The notes: generated by a model not told the origin, from the sequence alone. Counted from the first letter of the stretch, positions 16,514-25,282 are shown. The stretch: DNA of 64,000 nt from Leeuwenhoekiella aequorea (GCF_004104375.1 NZ_QOVM01000004.1:186001-250000), one strand, 5' to 3'. Made by a program: numbers and translations.

Positions 16514-17833
16514 ATGAAAAAGACTCTTTTTTCAATGGCTTCAATTCTTCTTTTGAGCATAACTAGCAATGCTCAAGAGGTAGAATTTGAAGAGTATGAC
16601 TTAGACAATGGTCTACACGTAATTTTACATCAGGACAACAATGCTCCTGTGGTTACTACTGCAGTTATGTATCACGTAGGAGGTAAAGATCGTGAAGACG
16701 GTCAAACTGGCTTCGCACATTTCTTTGAGCACCTTCTTTTTGAAGGTACCGAAAACATCGAGAACGGAAAATGGTTTGAAATGGTAAGCTCTAACGGAGG
16801 CACAAATAATGCAAACACCTCTCAGGATCGCACCTATTATTACGAAGTTTTTCCTTCAAACAACCTTGAGTTAGGTTTATGGATGGAGTCTGAGCGTATG
16901 CTGCACCCTATAATTAAGCAAGGCGGTGTAGACACTCAAAATGAAGTAGTGAAAGAAGAGCGCCGTTTGCGATATGACAACTCCCCTTATGGTCAGTTTT
17001 TATTTGCAATTAGCGAACAATTGTTTCAGAACCACCCTTATAAAGATCCTAACGTAGGTTACATGGAAGATCTAGATGCTGCCTCACTTGAAGATTTTAA
17101 AGCCTATTTTGACAAATATTATAAACCGAGTAATGCCGCATTAGTAGTTGCAGGAGATATTGATATTGCTGAAACTAAAAAGATGATTGAAGACTATTTT
17201 GGCCCTATCCCAAGCGGACCAAAATTAGAGCGCACCTATCCTACCGAAGCTCCTATTACTGAAGCAAAAAGAACACAATTCTACGATTCAAATATTCAGG
17301 TTCCTGCAATTCTTACCGCATATCGCACGCCTGGTTATGGAGATCGAGATACGTATGTTTTAAATATGATCTCTTCGTATTTAAGTGACGGTAAAAGCTC
17401 TAAGCTTTATAAAAAAATGGTAGATGAGCAGAAACAAGCACTTCAAATAGGAGCTATAAATCTTGAGCAAGAAGACTATGGAATGTATATTATATATGGC
17501 TTACCGTTAGGCGAAAATACTCTTGAAGGATTATTAGAAGGGATGGAAACAGAAATAGCTGCTTTACGAGATAATTTAATTTCAGAAAGTGATTTTCAAA
17601 AACTTCAGAACAAAGCTGAAAGCAATTTTGTTAATTCAAACGCAAGCGTTGAAGGTATTGCTAGCACGTTAGCCACAAATTATATGCTTTACGATGATAC
17701 AAATCTTATAAATACAGAAATTGATATCTATCGTTCTATTACACGTGAAGAAATTAAAGAAGTAGCGAATAAGTATTTAAAACCTAATCAACGTGTTGAA
17801 GTAGAATACTTACCTAAAAAAGAGGATAAATAA
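16514..17833 (+). CDS. M16 family zinc metallopeptidase, catalytic subunit, secreted
   Basis: This 439-residue protein has a signal peptide (cleavage near SNAQ, residue 21). It carries the inverted zinc motif HFFEH (69-73) with the distal glutamate in NEVVKEER (143-150), as in pitrilysin/processing-peptidase relatives. Two M16 lobes of about 200 residues are present, and the C-terminal lobe contains GDGKSSKLYKKMVDE-type substrate-binding sequence. It lies 49 bases upstream of a second M16 gene lacking the zinc site. In two-component M16 enzymes one subunit carries the zinc and the partner contributes the R/Y motif, so these probably form a periplasmic heterodimer. Confidence 0.92.
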   Translation: MKKTLFSMASILLLSITSNAQEVEFEEYDLDNGLHVILHQDNNAPVVTTAVMYHVGGKDREDGQTGFAHFFEHLLFEGTENIENGKWFEMVSSNGGTNNANTSQDRTYYYEVFPSNNLELGLWMESERMLHPIIKQGGVDTQNEVVKEERRLRYDNSPYGQFLFAISEQLFQNHPYKDPNVGYMEDLDAASLEDFKAYFDKYYKPSNAALVVAGDIDIAETKKMIEDYFGPIPSGPKLERTYPTEAPITEAKRTQFYDSNIQVPAILTAYRTPGYGDRDTYVLNMISSYLSDGKSSKLYKKMVDEQKQALQIGAINLEQEDYGMYIIYGLPLGENTLEGLLEGMETEIAALRDNLISESDFQKLQNKAESNFVNSNASVEGIASTLATNYMLYDDTNLINTEIDIYRSITREEIKEVANKYLKPNQRVEVEYLPKKEDK

Positions 17834-17882
17834 ACTGTGTTATTACACTTTATACAGTAACATCAAACAAAATTAAATTCTG

Positions 17883-19955
17883 ATGAAAAAAATTATATTT
17901 AGTTTACTTGTAATAGCCGGTAGCTTTGCTGCAAACGCACAAGTAGACAGAAGCACAATGCCAAAGGCAGGTCCTGCTCCAGAAATTAACCTCAGCAAGC
18001 CACAAAGCTTTGAATTAAAGAATGGCTTAAAAGTAATCGTTGTAGAAAATCATAAACTACCTCGCGTTGCCTACACACTTACGTTAGATAATCCTCCTAT
18101 TCAAGAAGGAGAAAAGACAGGAGCAGCAGCTTTATCTGGTGCTTTATTAGGAAAAGGTTCTAAATCTATTTCTAAAGATGATTATAATGAGGAAGTTGAT
18201 TTTATGGGGGCTCGTATTAATTTTGGCTCACAATACGCTTCAGCAAGTGGTCTTACTCAATATTCAGATCGTATTTTAGAACTACTTGCAGATGCAGCAA
18301 TCAATCCTAATTTTACCGAAGAAGAATTCAGTAAAGAGAAAGCGCTTCTTATAGATAATTTAAAAACTAATGAAAAGAGCGTTTCTGCTGCTGCGAATAC
18401 AGCAAGTCGCGCCCTTCTTTATGGAAAGAATCACCCTAAAGGTGAATTTGAAACACCTGCAGGTTTAGAAAATATTACACTTGCTGATGCTAAAGCATTT
18501 TACACTAAAGCTTTTATTCCTAATAACGCCTACCTGGTAGTTGTAGGTGATGTAGATTTTAAAAACATCAAAAAATTAGTAACTAAGCATTTTAGTGGGT
18601 GGAAAAAAGGCACCGCTCTTCCTTCAACTTTTAAATCTCCAGAAAATGTTGCTGCTACAGAAATCGACTTTATAGATATGCCAAATGCGGTTCAGTCTGA
18701 AGTGATTGTTGAAAATTTGGTTTCCTTAAAAATGAGTGATCCTGATTATTTTCCTGTACTAATGGCTAATCAAATCTTAGGAGGTGGCGGTGAAGGCCGT
18801 TTATTTTTAAATCTTCGTGAAGATAAGGGCTATACTTATGGTGCATACTCAAGCATAGGGAACGACAAATATGGAATGACATCTTTTAACGCTTCAGCAA
18901 GCGTAAGAAATATGGTTACAGATAGCTCGGTAGTTGCATTTTTAGAAGAAATCGATAAAATACGTGAGACTCCAATTTCTGAAAAAGATCTTAAAAATGC
19001 TAAAGCAAAATATGTAGGAAGTTTTGTTAGATCTTTAGAACAACCGGCTACAGTAGCTCGTTTTGCTCTTAATATCGAGACAGAAAATCTTCCTGAAGAC
19101 TTTTACCAGAATTACCTAAGTAAGATCAATGCTGTTACCATTGCCGATGTACAACGGGTAGCAAAAAAATACTTTTTAACCGATAATACACGTATTGTAA
19201 TTGCAGGAAAGGGCAGCGAAATACTCGAGAATCTGGAAAAAGTAAACTTTAAAGGAAAAATGATTCCTGTTAAATTTTATGATAAAGAAGGAAACAGTGT
19301 TGAAAAGCCTACATACGAAGTTGCTTTACCAGAAGGAGTAACTACTGAAACAGTTTTAAACAGTTATCTACAAGCTATAGGCGGTAAAGACAAAGTGGAA
19401 GCTCTTCAATCATTAATTATGATGGGTGAAGGTAGCGTTCAAGGCACACCTCTTAAATTGACTATTAAGAAAACTAGTAATGGTCAATTTTTACAAGAAA
19501 TATCTGTGATGGGTAATGTAATGTCAAAGCAAGTTTTAGATGGCGAAACAGCTATAATTACTGCACAAGGACAAACAATTACTCCTAACGCTGAGCAGGT
19601 TGAAGCTTTAAAAGCAGAATCTGCGATCGTTCCCGAATTAGATATGCTTGCTAATGAAACAATTTCCTTAAAAGGTATAGAGAAGGTAGATAGTAAGAAT
19701 GCTTACGTGATTGCTATAAGCGATAAGAAAAATGCATTTTTTGATATAGAAAGCGGACTAAAATTAAAAGAAGAGACCACACAGGAAATGCAAGGTCAAA
19801 GCTTTGTACAAGCTGTGATGTTTAGTGACTATAAAGAAGTAAATGGCGTTAAGTTTCCGTTTATGATGTCTCAATCAATGGGTCCTCAAAATATTGAATT
19901 CACTTTTACTGAAGTTAAGGTGAATGAAGGTGTTTCTGATGCAGATTTTAAATAA
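17883..19955 (+). CDS. M16 family non-catalytic partner with C-terminal LolA-like domain, secreted
   Basis: This 690-residue protein has a signal peptide (cleavage near ANAQ) and two M16 lobes (about 40-250 and 260-450). The HxxEH site is replaced: the equivalent stretch reads GAAALSGALLGKGSKS. The R/Y element REDKGYTYGAYS is kept. Residues about 480-690 form an extra domain (VLNSYLQAIGGKDKVEALQSL...FPFMMSQSM) resembling outer-membrane lipoprotein-sorting (LolA-like) folds seen at the end of Bacteroidota M16 proteins. It pairs with the gene 49 bases upstream. The likely role is substrate binding or scaffolding in the protease pair. Confidence 0.9.
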   Translation: MKKIIFSLLVIAGSFAANAQVDRSTMPKAGPAPEINLSKPQSFELKNGLKVIVVENHKLPRVAYTLTLDNPPIQEGEKTGAAALSGALLGKGSKSISKDDYNEEVDFMGARINFGSQYASASGLTQYSDRILELLADAAINPNFTEEEFSKEKALLIDNLKTNEKSVSAAANTASRALLYGKNHPKGEFETPAGLENITLADAKAFYTKAFIPNNAYLVVVGDVDFKNIKKLVTKHFSGWKKGTALPSTFKSPENVAATEIDFIDMPNAVQSEVIVENLVSLKMSDPDYFPVLMANQILGGGGEGRLFLNLREDKGYTYGAYSSIGNDKYGMTSFNASASVRNMVTDSSVVAFLEEIDKIRETPISEKDLKNAKAKYVGSFVRSLEQPATVARFALNIETENLPEDFYQNYLSKINAVTIADVQRVAKKYFLTDNTRIVIAGKGSEILENLEKVNFKGKMIPVKFYDKEGNSVEKPTYEVALPEGVTTETVLNSYLQAIGGKDKVEALQSLIMMGEGSVQGTPLKLTIKKTSNGQFLQEISVMGNVMSKQVLDGETAIITAQGQTITPNAEQVEALKAESAIVPELDMLANETISLKGIEKVDSKNAYVIAISDKKNAFFDIESGLKLKEETTQEMQGQSFVQAVMFSDYKEVNGVKFPFMMSQSMGPQNIEFTFTEVKVNEGVSDADFK

Positions 19956-19987
19956 CCGTATTTTTTAATTCAGTATTTAAACCTTAC

Positions 19988-20890
19988 TTAAAAAGACCGA
20001 CTTAAACGTTGGTCTTTTTTTTGTTTACGGTTAACAAGATAAACTCCAAGAAGTATAATCATAGCTCCCATAAAATGAATGTAGGTAAATAATTCTCCAT
20101 CAAGCAAACCCCAAAATATCCCTACAACGGGAATTAAGTACGTCACCGAAGTAGAAAATACTGGATTAGAGATTTGAACAAGTTTGTTGAATAAAATTTT
20201 TGCGATACCCGTACCTACAACTGCTAATACACCTATATAAATAAGCGACTCTACAACAACTGTATCTGTATAATCTAATTCTCCAACACCTGAATATAAG
20301 AGCACAAATAATGCTGGGATTATCATTATACTAAAATTACCTACTGCAATAGCCTTTGACGACACCTCTTGCAATTTTGATTTTATAATGTTTGCATTTC
20401 CCGCATAGCAAAAGGCAGCAACAACTACAAAACCAGCAAATAAATAATTTTGAGTAGGATTAACCGCTGCGCCTTTGAGAATTAAAATCGCTCCCCCGGC
20501 AAGACCAAGTAAAACTCCCAATACCTGATTTCCCGTAAACGGTATTTTAAAGATCACATACCCCAGAAACATAGTAAACAAAGGAACTAGTGAGTTTAAA
20601 ATAGAAGCTATACTGCTATCAATTTCTGTCTCTGCGTATGCAAATAGAAATACAGGTAAAAAAGTACCCAATAGCGCACTAAGAGCAATCCACGGCCACT
20701 GTGCTTTTGTGATTGTAAACAAAGATTTAAATCCTATAATAAACAGAAAAATCGTAGAAAAAGTAATGCGCAGCGCTCCTAACTGAAGCGGTGTAAGACC
20801 CAATAATCCTTTTTTAATAAGTATATAAGAACTGCCCCAGACCAGTGAAAGTATTAAAAGGTAGATCCACTTTTTCTTATCATTTTCCAT
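19988..20890 (-). CDS. EamA/DMT-superfamily transporter (RhaT-like permease)
   Basis: This 300-residue inner-membrane protein has ten predicted helices in two EamA halves (about 5-140 and 150-290). The conserved start of the first half is WGSSYILIKKGLLGLTPLQLGALRITFSTIFLF; the second half ends ...GIFWGLLDGELFTYIHFMGAMIILLGVYLVNRKQKK. The family moves metabolites such as amino acids or nucleosides; substrate cannot be told from sequence. The ATG start is at 20888-20890. It is a stand-alone gene, convergent with the M16 pair; its final codons overlap a terminator hairpin. Confidence 0.9.
   Translation of the reverse strand: MENDKKKWIYLLILSLVWGSSYILIKKGLLGLTPLQLGALRITFSTIFLFIIGFKSLFTITKAQWPWIALSALLGTFLPVFLFAYAETEIDSSIASILNSLVPLFTMFLGYVIFKIPFTGNQVLGVLLGLAGGAILILKGAAVNPTQNYLFAGFVVVAAFCYAGNANIIKSKLQEVSSKAIAVGNFSIMIIPALFVLLYSGVGELDYTDTVVVESLIYIGVLAVVGTGIAKILFNKLVQISNPVFSTSVTYLIPVVGIFWGLLDGELFTYIHFMGAMIILLGVYLVNRKQKKDQRLSRSF
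19990..20023. terminator. Terminator between M16 pair and EamA gene (overlaps the EamA 3' end)
   Basis: AAAAGACC and GGTCTTTT form an 8-bp stem with A and T runs. The hairpin lies inside the last codons of the convergent EamA gene and can serve both directions. Confidence 0.65.
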
Positions 20891-20949
20891 AATGTAGCTT
20901 CTGGCCGCAAAAATGGAATTAATAATTTTAAATCTTCAAACTTGACTAA

Positions 20950-21510
20950 TTATTTCTTCCAGCGTAAGCTCTCCATCAAATGTTTAATATCATCCTTCAT
21001 ATATGCTGCAGCGGGCAAAATACTATCGTAGTTAGGCTTAACATTAAAATAAATAGATCCAGTTATGAAATGTGAAAGACTATCTGTAACGTAAAACTGA
21101 GATTGTGAAGCCGCATTACCGGCAACGTCATAAAACATACCATACACCTTATACTCATCATTTAAATACTTCTCTTCAGAAATATTATCGGCTTTTATAA
21201 CGTGCTCATAGGTGAGCTTTTGAGCATCGGTAAGCAATTGTTTAATATTATTGTTTACAGGCCTATAGGTAAGATATAAAGCTGCATCTAGGTCAGGGTA
21301 CTCCAAAACTGCAGAGCAATCACTTTTGTACCTTACTACTGCGTTAGCATTTTTCATAAATACATACGCACATGAGTCTGAACTATAAGGTTGGTATTCT
21401 GGATGCTCATAGGTAAGTGCCAAAAAAGCATTTGGCTTTGGCAAAACATCTTCTTTGCAGGATAAAAGAAGAGTACATAAAATTAAAAAAGATAGGGCTT
21501 TAAAATTCAA
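20950..21510 (-). CDS. gldD: Gliding motility lipoprotein GldD
   Basis: This 186-residue lipoprotein has lipobox LLLSC (Cys18), followed by KEDVLPKPNAFLALTYEHPEYQPY, the GldD signature, and a C-terminal FNVKPNYDSILPAAAYMKDDIKHLMESLRW. GldD is required for flavobacterial gliding and works with GldE in the envelope; its biochemical role is unknown. The start is TTG (complement of 21508-21510), needed to keep the signal peptide. It follows gldE by 25 bases in the ssb-gldE-gldD order. Presence implies a T9SS/gliding apparatus encoded elsewhere. Confidence 0.93.
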   Translation of the reverse strand: MNFKALSFLILCTLLLSCKEDVLPKPNAFLALTYEHPEYQPYSSDSCAYVFMKNANAVVRYKSDCSAVLEYPDLDAALYLTYRPVNNNIKQLLTDAQKLTYEHVIKADNISEEKYLNDEYKVYGMFYDVAGNAASQSQFYVTDSLSHFITGSIYFNVKPNYDSILPAAAYMKDDIKHLMESLRWKK

Positions 21511-21535
21511 AAAAGATAATTATTAGCTTATAAAC

Positions 21536-22864
21536 TTACTCAGTATCTCTAATGGTAAGTTTTATTTGTTTGATTCGCTTTTGATCTATGACTTCAATTG
21601 TAAACGCATAATGTTCAAAATTTAGTATTTCATTTTTCCGCGGAAAGCCTTTAGAAATTTCAAGAAGAAAACCTGCTAATGTTTCAGCTTCTCCTTTATT
21701 TTCTTCAAATGACGAAGGATCGTCCATTCTCAAAACTTTATAAAAATCTTTGAGCGATGTTTTACCTTCAAAAATATAATTGTTATCGTCTAACTTAGAA
21801 AAAATGATGTCTTCATCATCAAATTCGTCACTAATGTCACCTACAATCTCTTCAATAATATCTTCTAAAGATATCAAGCCACTGGTACCGCCATATTCAT
21901 CTACAACAATAGCTAAGTGAATTCGTTTTTCTTTGAATTCATTTAAAAGATCATCCAGCTTTTTATTTTCAGGGACAAAATAAGGGTCTCTCAAGAGTGT
22001 TTTCCAATCAAAGTCCTCCTTATCAATATGCGGAAGCAAATCTTTTACATATAATATTCCTGATATATTATCTACGTTTTCAGAATAAACCGGAATTCTA
22101 GAATATCCATTCTCAATGATTAACGGAATGATTGTCGCATAAGACAACTCTCCATTTAATGCAAACACATCCATTCTGGGTTTCATAACCTGCTTTGTGT
22201 CTGTGTTTCCAAAACTCACAATACCCTTAAGTATCTTTTGCTCTTCTAGTGAAGTATCTTCCTCACTGGTAAGCTCTAAAGCCTGCCCTAGTTGGTCAAT
22301 ACTTATATTGGCTTTTTGTTTTCCTAAACGATCTTGCAACAATAAGGTTATTGATCGCATTGGTGTACTTAGTGGCGAGATGATAAAATCTAAAACCATC
22401 ATAGGATACGCCATCTGGTTAGAAAATTTAACCTTATTACGGCTGGCATAAACTTTAGGCAATATCTCTCCAAACATTAATATTAGAAATGTAATACCTA
22501 AAACCTCAACTAGAAACCTCAAGTCAAGTACCCATACTTTTATACCCGATAGTCCAGAGAATAGCGTCTCTCCAAGACCCGTGAAAATTAGCACAATCGC
22601 AATATTTATAAAATTGTTTGCAACCAGAATGGTGGCAAGAAGCTTCTTTGGCTTCTCCAGAAGTCTAATTACAAGACTTTGCTTTCTGGATTGTTTATCT
22701 GGATCTAACTCAAGATCTGCCGGAGTAAGAGAAAAAAATGCTACTTCGGTTCCGCTAATCAATGCAGAACAAATAAGCAAAATGAGCACTGCTACAATTT
22801 CAATAACTGTAGTTAAAGAAAAGTTTTGTTGTATAAACAGCAAGCTTGGGGGGTCGGGATCCAA
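21536..22864 (-). CDS. gldE: Gliding motility-associated protein GldE (CNNM/CorC hemolysin family)
   Basis: This 442-residue membrane protein has an N-terminal CNNM/DUF21 domain with three to four helices (about 15-190). A CBS pair follows (about 205-330, with VMKPRMDVFAL and HLAIVVDEYGGTSGLISLEDIIEEIVGDISDE), then a C-terminal CorC/HlyC domain (about 350-440). The CNNM family includes Mg transport-related proteins; GldE is the flavobacterial member linked to gliding and suppressing or supporting GldD. The start is TTG at the complement of 22862-22864. It lies 29 bases after ssb and 25 before gldD, consistent with one operon. Confidence 0.93.
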   Translation of the reverse strand: MDPDPPSLLFIQQNFSLTTVIEIVAVLILLICSALISGTEVAFFSLTPADLELDPDKQSRKQSLVIRLLEKPKKLLATILVANNFINIAIVLIFTGLGETLFSGLSGIKVWVLDLRFLVEVLGITFLILMFGEILPKVYASRNKVKFSNQMAYPMMVLDFIISPLSTPMRSITLLLQDRLGKQKANISIDQLGQALELTSEEDTSLEEQKILKGIVSFGNTDTKQVMKPRMDVFALNGELSYATIIPLIIENGYSRIPVYSENVDNISGILYVKDLLPHIDKEDFDWKTLLRDPYFVPENKKLDDLLNEFKEKRIHLAIVVDEYGGTSGLISLEDIIEEIVGDISDEFDDEDIIFSKLDDNNYIFEGKTSLKDFYKVLRMDDPSSFEENKGEAETLAGFLLEISKGFPRKNEILNFEHYAFTIEVIDQKRIKQIKLTIRDTE

Positions 22865-22893
22865 TTAAATTATGGTATTTAGTTTTTTAATAC

Positions 22894-23361
22894 TTAAAAA
22901 GGAAGGTCATCTTCTTCCTCATCTATAGACGGTGTTACCGGAGAAGGAGCTGCTTTAGAACTTGTTGCAGCTGCAGGTCTGTTTTGCGCAGGTTGTGAAT
23001 TTGCTGCATCCATCCCACCGCTATCTTTAGGAGTAAGAAAAGTAAAGTCTGTACATTGAATTTCTGTACTGTACCGTTCTGTACCAGCTTCATCAGTCCA
23101 TTTGCGGGTTTTAATGCGCCCTTCGATGTAAACCTTATCTCCTTTCTTAAGGTACTTCTCACAAATCTCTGCTCCTTTATTACGCACCACGATATTATGC
23201 CACTCGGTAGAACTTACTCGTTCTCCCGAAGTTTTATTAGTATACGTTTCATTTGTCGCAAGCGGAAATCGACCTATACTACCACCACCTTCAAAATAGT
23301 GCATCTTCACATCATCACCTGTGTGACCTATTAACATTACTTTATTGAGCGTGCCTGACAT
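22894..23361 (-). CDS. ssb: Single-stranded DNA-binding protein
   Basis: This 155-residue protein has an N-terminal OB fold (about 1-110: TLNKVMLIGHTGDDVKMHYFEGGGSIGRFPLATNETY...WHNIVVRNKGAEICEKYLKKGDKVYIEGRIKTRKW). A disordered proline/alanine/serine linker and the acidic tip EEDDLPF at the end, which binds partner proteins, follow. It is the first gene of ssb-gldE-gldD and has a promoter-like pair 20-50 bases upstream. The placement of ssb with gliding genes is a known flavobacterial arrangement. Confidence 0.96.
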   Translation of the reverse strand: MSGTLNKVMLIGHTGDDVKMHYFEGGGSIGRFPLATNETYTNKTSGERVSSTEWHNIVVRNKGAEICEKYLKKGDKVYIEGRIKTRKWTDEAGTERYSTEIQCTDFTFLTPKDSGGMDAANSQPAQNRPAAATSSKAAPSPVTPSIDEEEDDLPF

Positions 23362-23380
23362 AATCTTTATTTTTAAAGCT

Positions 23381-23411
23381 CAAAAGTAATTAAAATTAAG
23401 TAGTTGCTCAA
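23381..23411 (-). promoter_or_regulatory. Putative ssb-gldE-gldD promoter
   Basis: On the minus strand TTG (complement of 23409-23411), a 20-base spacer and TACTTTTG (complement of 23381-23388) fit the Bacteroidota -33/-7 pattern, 20 bases before the ssb ATG. Confidence 0.55.
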
Positions 23412-23467
23412 CTAAAAAGGCGTTAAGGCTTTGCCATAAATAGATAGTAAAAAATAGATATTTGCAA

Positions 23468-24550
23468 TTAATAGTTCTCAAAATCAAAACTTTCCATAAA
23501 GCGATCAATTACTCGTGGTACGGCATACTTCTTAAAATCTGCTATGGGTATTGTTTGAAGCTCACTAGTATCTGCGATTCGCACCACCCAAAACTTTACA
23601 TTTAATTTCTGGTGCGATAATTTGTGAATTATAGGCTCATTAGATTCCAGAACAATAGATTTTATTTTCAAACTTTTAAAAGCTACAGAACCGGAAACAC
23701 CTTTTAAAGAAAAAAGATCTAATTGCGCGATTAGCTCGGTCTTTTCTAAATCTACATCAGACTCTAATAACGGAAAATCAAACAAACCTTGCCATATCCC
23801 TTTTTCTTCTCGTTTTTGCAGAAGAGTGTGTGCACTTGGGGTTTTTAAGATTAGGTAATTAAAAAATCGATCACGTACTTTTGTTTTCCCTGCTTTATAA
23901 GGAAGGCTTTCTATTTTTCCTTGCTGAAAAGCAATGCAATCTGTATTAAAAGGACAATGTAAACAGTATGGATTTTTGGGTTTGCATTGCGTAGCACCAA
24001 ACTCCATTATAGCCTGGTTAAAAGTCGCCGGATCCCGAACATCTATTAATTTTTGAGCAAGTGCCTTAAATTCTTTTTTACCCAGTGTTGAATCTATAGG
24101 CGTATCTATACCAAATATTCTTGACAGCACGCGATAAACATTCCCATCAACAACTGCAGTAGGCTCGTCAAAACATATTGAGGCAATCGCACTAGCTGTA
24201 TAATCACCTACACCTTTAAGTTTTACAATCTCCTTATAAGTATCAGGAAAAATGCTATCATACTCATATGCTATTTTTTTAGCAGTGCTGTGAAGATTGC
24301 GGGCTCTGGAATAGTAACCCAGACCTTGCCACAATTTTAGTACAGTATCCTCATCTGCATCTGCGAGCGCTTTAATAGTAGGAAATGTACTTGTAAATCT
24401 AAAATAGTAGGGAGTTCCTTGCTCTACACGCGTCTGTTGCAGTATGATTTCTGACAACCAAATGTAATATGGGTCACGAGTTGTCCTCCACGGGAGCGCT
24501 CTTTTATTTTGTAAATACCAGTCAATTAGTTTTTTAGAGAAATTTAACAC
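23468..24550 (-). CDS. mutY: A/G-specific adenine glycosylase MutY
   Basis: This 360-residue base-excision repair enzyme removes adenine opposite 8-oxoguanine. It has WYLQNKRALPWR at the start, the helix-hairpin-helix LKGVGDYTASAIASI, the catalytic-Asp segment AVVDGNVYRVLSRIFG, and a [4Fe-4S] ligand set spaced C-x6-C-x2-C-x5-C in CKPKNPYCLHCPFNTDC. The C-terminal NUDIX-like domain (about 225-350) recognises the oxidised guanine. The start is GTG at the complement of 24548-24550. It lies about 105 bases upstream of ssb on the same strand and may be transcribed separately. Confidence 0.96.
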   Translation of the reverse strand: MLNFSKKLIDWYLQNKRALPWRTTRDPYYIWLSEIILQQTRVEQGTPYYFRFTSTFPTIKALADADEDTVLKLWQGLGYYSRARNLHSTAKKIAYEYDSIFPDTYKEIVKLKGVGDYTASAIASICFDEPTAVVDGNVYRVLSRIFGIDTPIDSTLGKKEFKALAQKLIDVRDPATFNQAIMEFGATQCKPKNPYCLHCPFNTDCIAFQQGKIESLPYKAGKTKVRDRFFNYLILKTPSAHTLLQKREEKGIWQGLFDFPLLESDVDLEKTELIAQLDLFSLKGVSGSVAFKSLKIKSIVLESNEPIIHKLSHQKLNVKFWVVRIADTSELQTIPIADFKKYAVPRVIDRFMESFDFENY

Positions 24551-24608
24551 AAAAAATACCTTTTGTTCAATTTAGCCGTTTATGTAGTTATATTTTAATC
24601 TTTTACGC

Positions 24609-24640
24609 TTGAAATATTGATTTATTAATGTGTATATTTG
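24609..24640 (+). promoter_or_regulatory. HU gene promoter (-33 TTG, -7 TATATTTG)
   Basis: TTG at 24609-24611, a 21-base spacer and TATATTTG at 24633-24640 lie 38 bases before the HU start; the -7 box is a perfect Bacteroidota match. Confidence 0.65.
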
Positions 24641-24678
24641 CACCCTTGAAAATTTTTAACCCCCTAAAACAATAAATA

Positions 24679-24975
24679 ATGACAAAAGCAGATATTGTTG
24701 CTAAGATTTCCGAGAAATTAGGAATTGAGAAAAATGATGTTCAGGCAACTGTTGAAACATTTATGACCGAAGTGAAGAATTCTCTGGAAAGTGGAGACAA
24801 TGTTTACTTGAGAGGTTTTGGAAGTTTTATTATCAAAACACGTGCTGAGAAAACCGGCCGTAACATTTCTAAGAATACTACTATTAAGATACCAGCACAT
24901 AACATCCCGGCATTTAAACCTGCTAAGGTTTTTGTAGAAGGAGTTAAGTCAAATGTATCAGTAGACGAAAACTAA
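24679..24975 (+). CDS. HU family DNA-binding protein
   Basis: This 98-residue nucleoid protein has the N-terminal helical dimerisation part (MTKADIVAKISEKLGIEKNDVQATVETFMTEV). The beta-arm follows (VYLRGFGSFIIKTRAEKTGRNISKNTTIKIPAHNIPAFKPAK), with the DNA-intercalating proline in the IPAHNIP tip. A short acidic tail follows the usual 90 residues. It is preceded by a good promoter and followed after 26 bases by a tiny mS38-like gene and a terminator, so the two are probably one transcript. Confidence 0.95.
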   Translation: MTKADIVAKISEKLGIEKNDVQATVETFMTEVKNSLESGDNVYLRGFGSFIIKTRAEKTGRNISKNTTIKIPAHNIPAFKPAKVFVEGVKSNVSVDEN

Positions 24976-25001
24976 ACTATTAATTATTAAACCGAGCTCT
25001 T

Positions 25002-25094
25002 ATGCCAAGTGGTAAAAAAAGAAAAAGACACAAGGTAGCAACACACAAACGTAAAAAACGTCGTCGCGCTAACCGTCACAAAAAGAAAAAGTAG
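25002..25094 (+). CDS. AURKAIP1/COX24 (mS38-like) tiny basic protein
   Basis: This 30-residue open frame starts with ATG and ends in TAG at 25092-25094. 21 of its 30 residues are Lys, Arg or His, and it begins MPSGKKRKRHKVATHKRKK. The composition and KRxRHKxxxHKRKK pattern match the short AURKAIP1/COX24-domain proteins of Bacteroidota, related to the C-terminal tail of mitochondrial ribosomal protein mS38. A ribosome-associated role is therefore likely but is inference; identity with the flavobacterial ribosomal protein called bL38 is possible and not established here. It lies 26 bases after HU and its stop codon sits inside the following terminator hairpin. Confidence 0.75.
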   Translation: MPSGKKRKRHKVATHKRKKRRRANRHKKKK

Positions 25095-25113
25095 TCTAGT
25101 ACTACTTTTTCTG
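25086..25113 (+). terminator. Terminator after the mS38-like gene
   Basis: AAAAAGTAGT (25086-25095) and ACTACTTTTT (25101-25110) form a perfect 10-bp stem with a 5-base loop; the stem includes the upstream stop codon. Confidence 0.75.
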
Positions 25114-25156
25114 TTATTATAGCATTTGTTATAATAACCCAAGTTCATTGACATCT

Positions 25157-25246
25157 GAAGCAAATACATCTAAATATGCATTGCTTCAACCGATTACAAA
25201 ATCCTGTGAAAATTAATGTTTAATCTTTTGCAGCAGAAAAACTGCT
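25157..25246 (+). other. Structured leader region before RNase G/E gene
   Basis: Between the terminator and rng there are about 170 bases with two inverted repeats: GAAGCAA (25157-25163) with TTGCTTC (25181-25187), and AGCAG (25232-25236) with CTGCT (25242-25246). This may be a structured 5' UTR. RNase E genes in other bacteria are autoregulated through such leaders; here it is only a suggestion. Confidence 0.35.
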
Positions 25247-25282
25247 CGTCAGTAATATGCTGTGGATATAATTTAATGAAGC

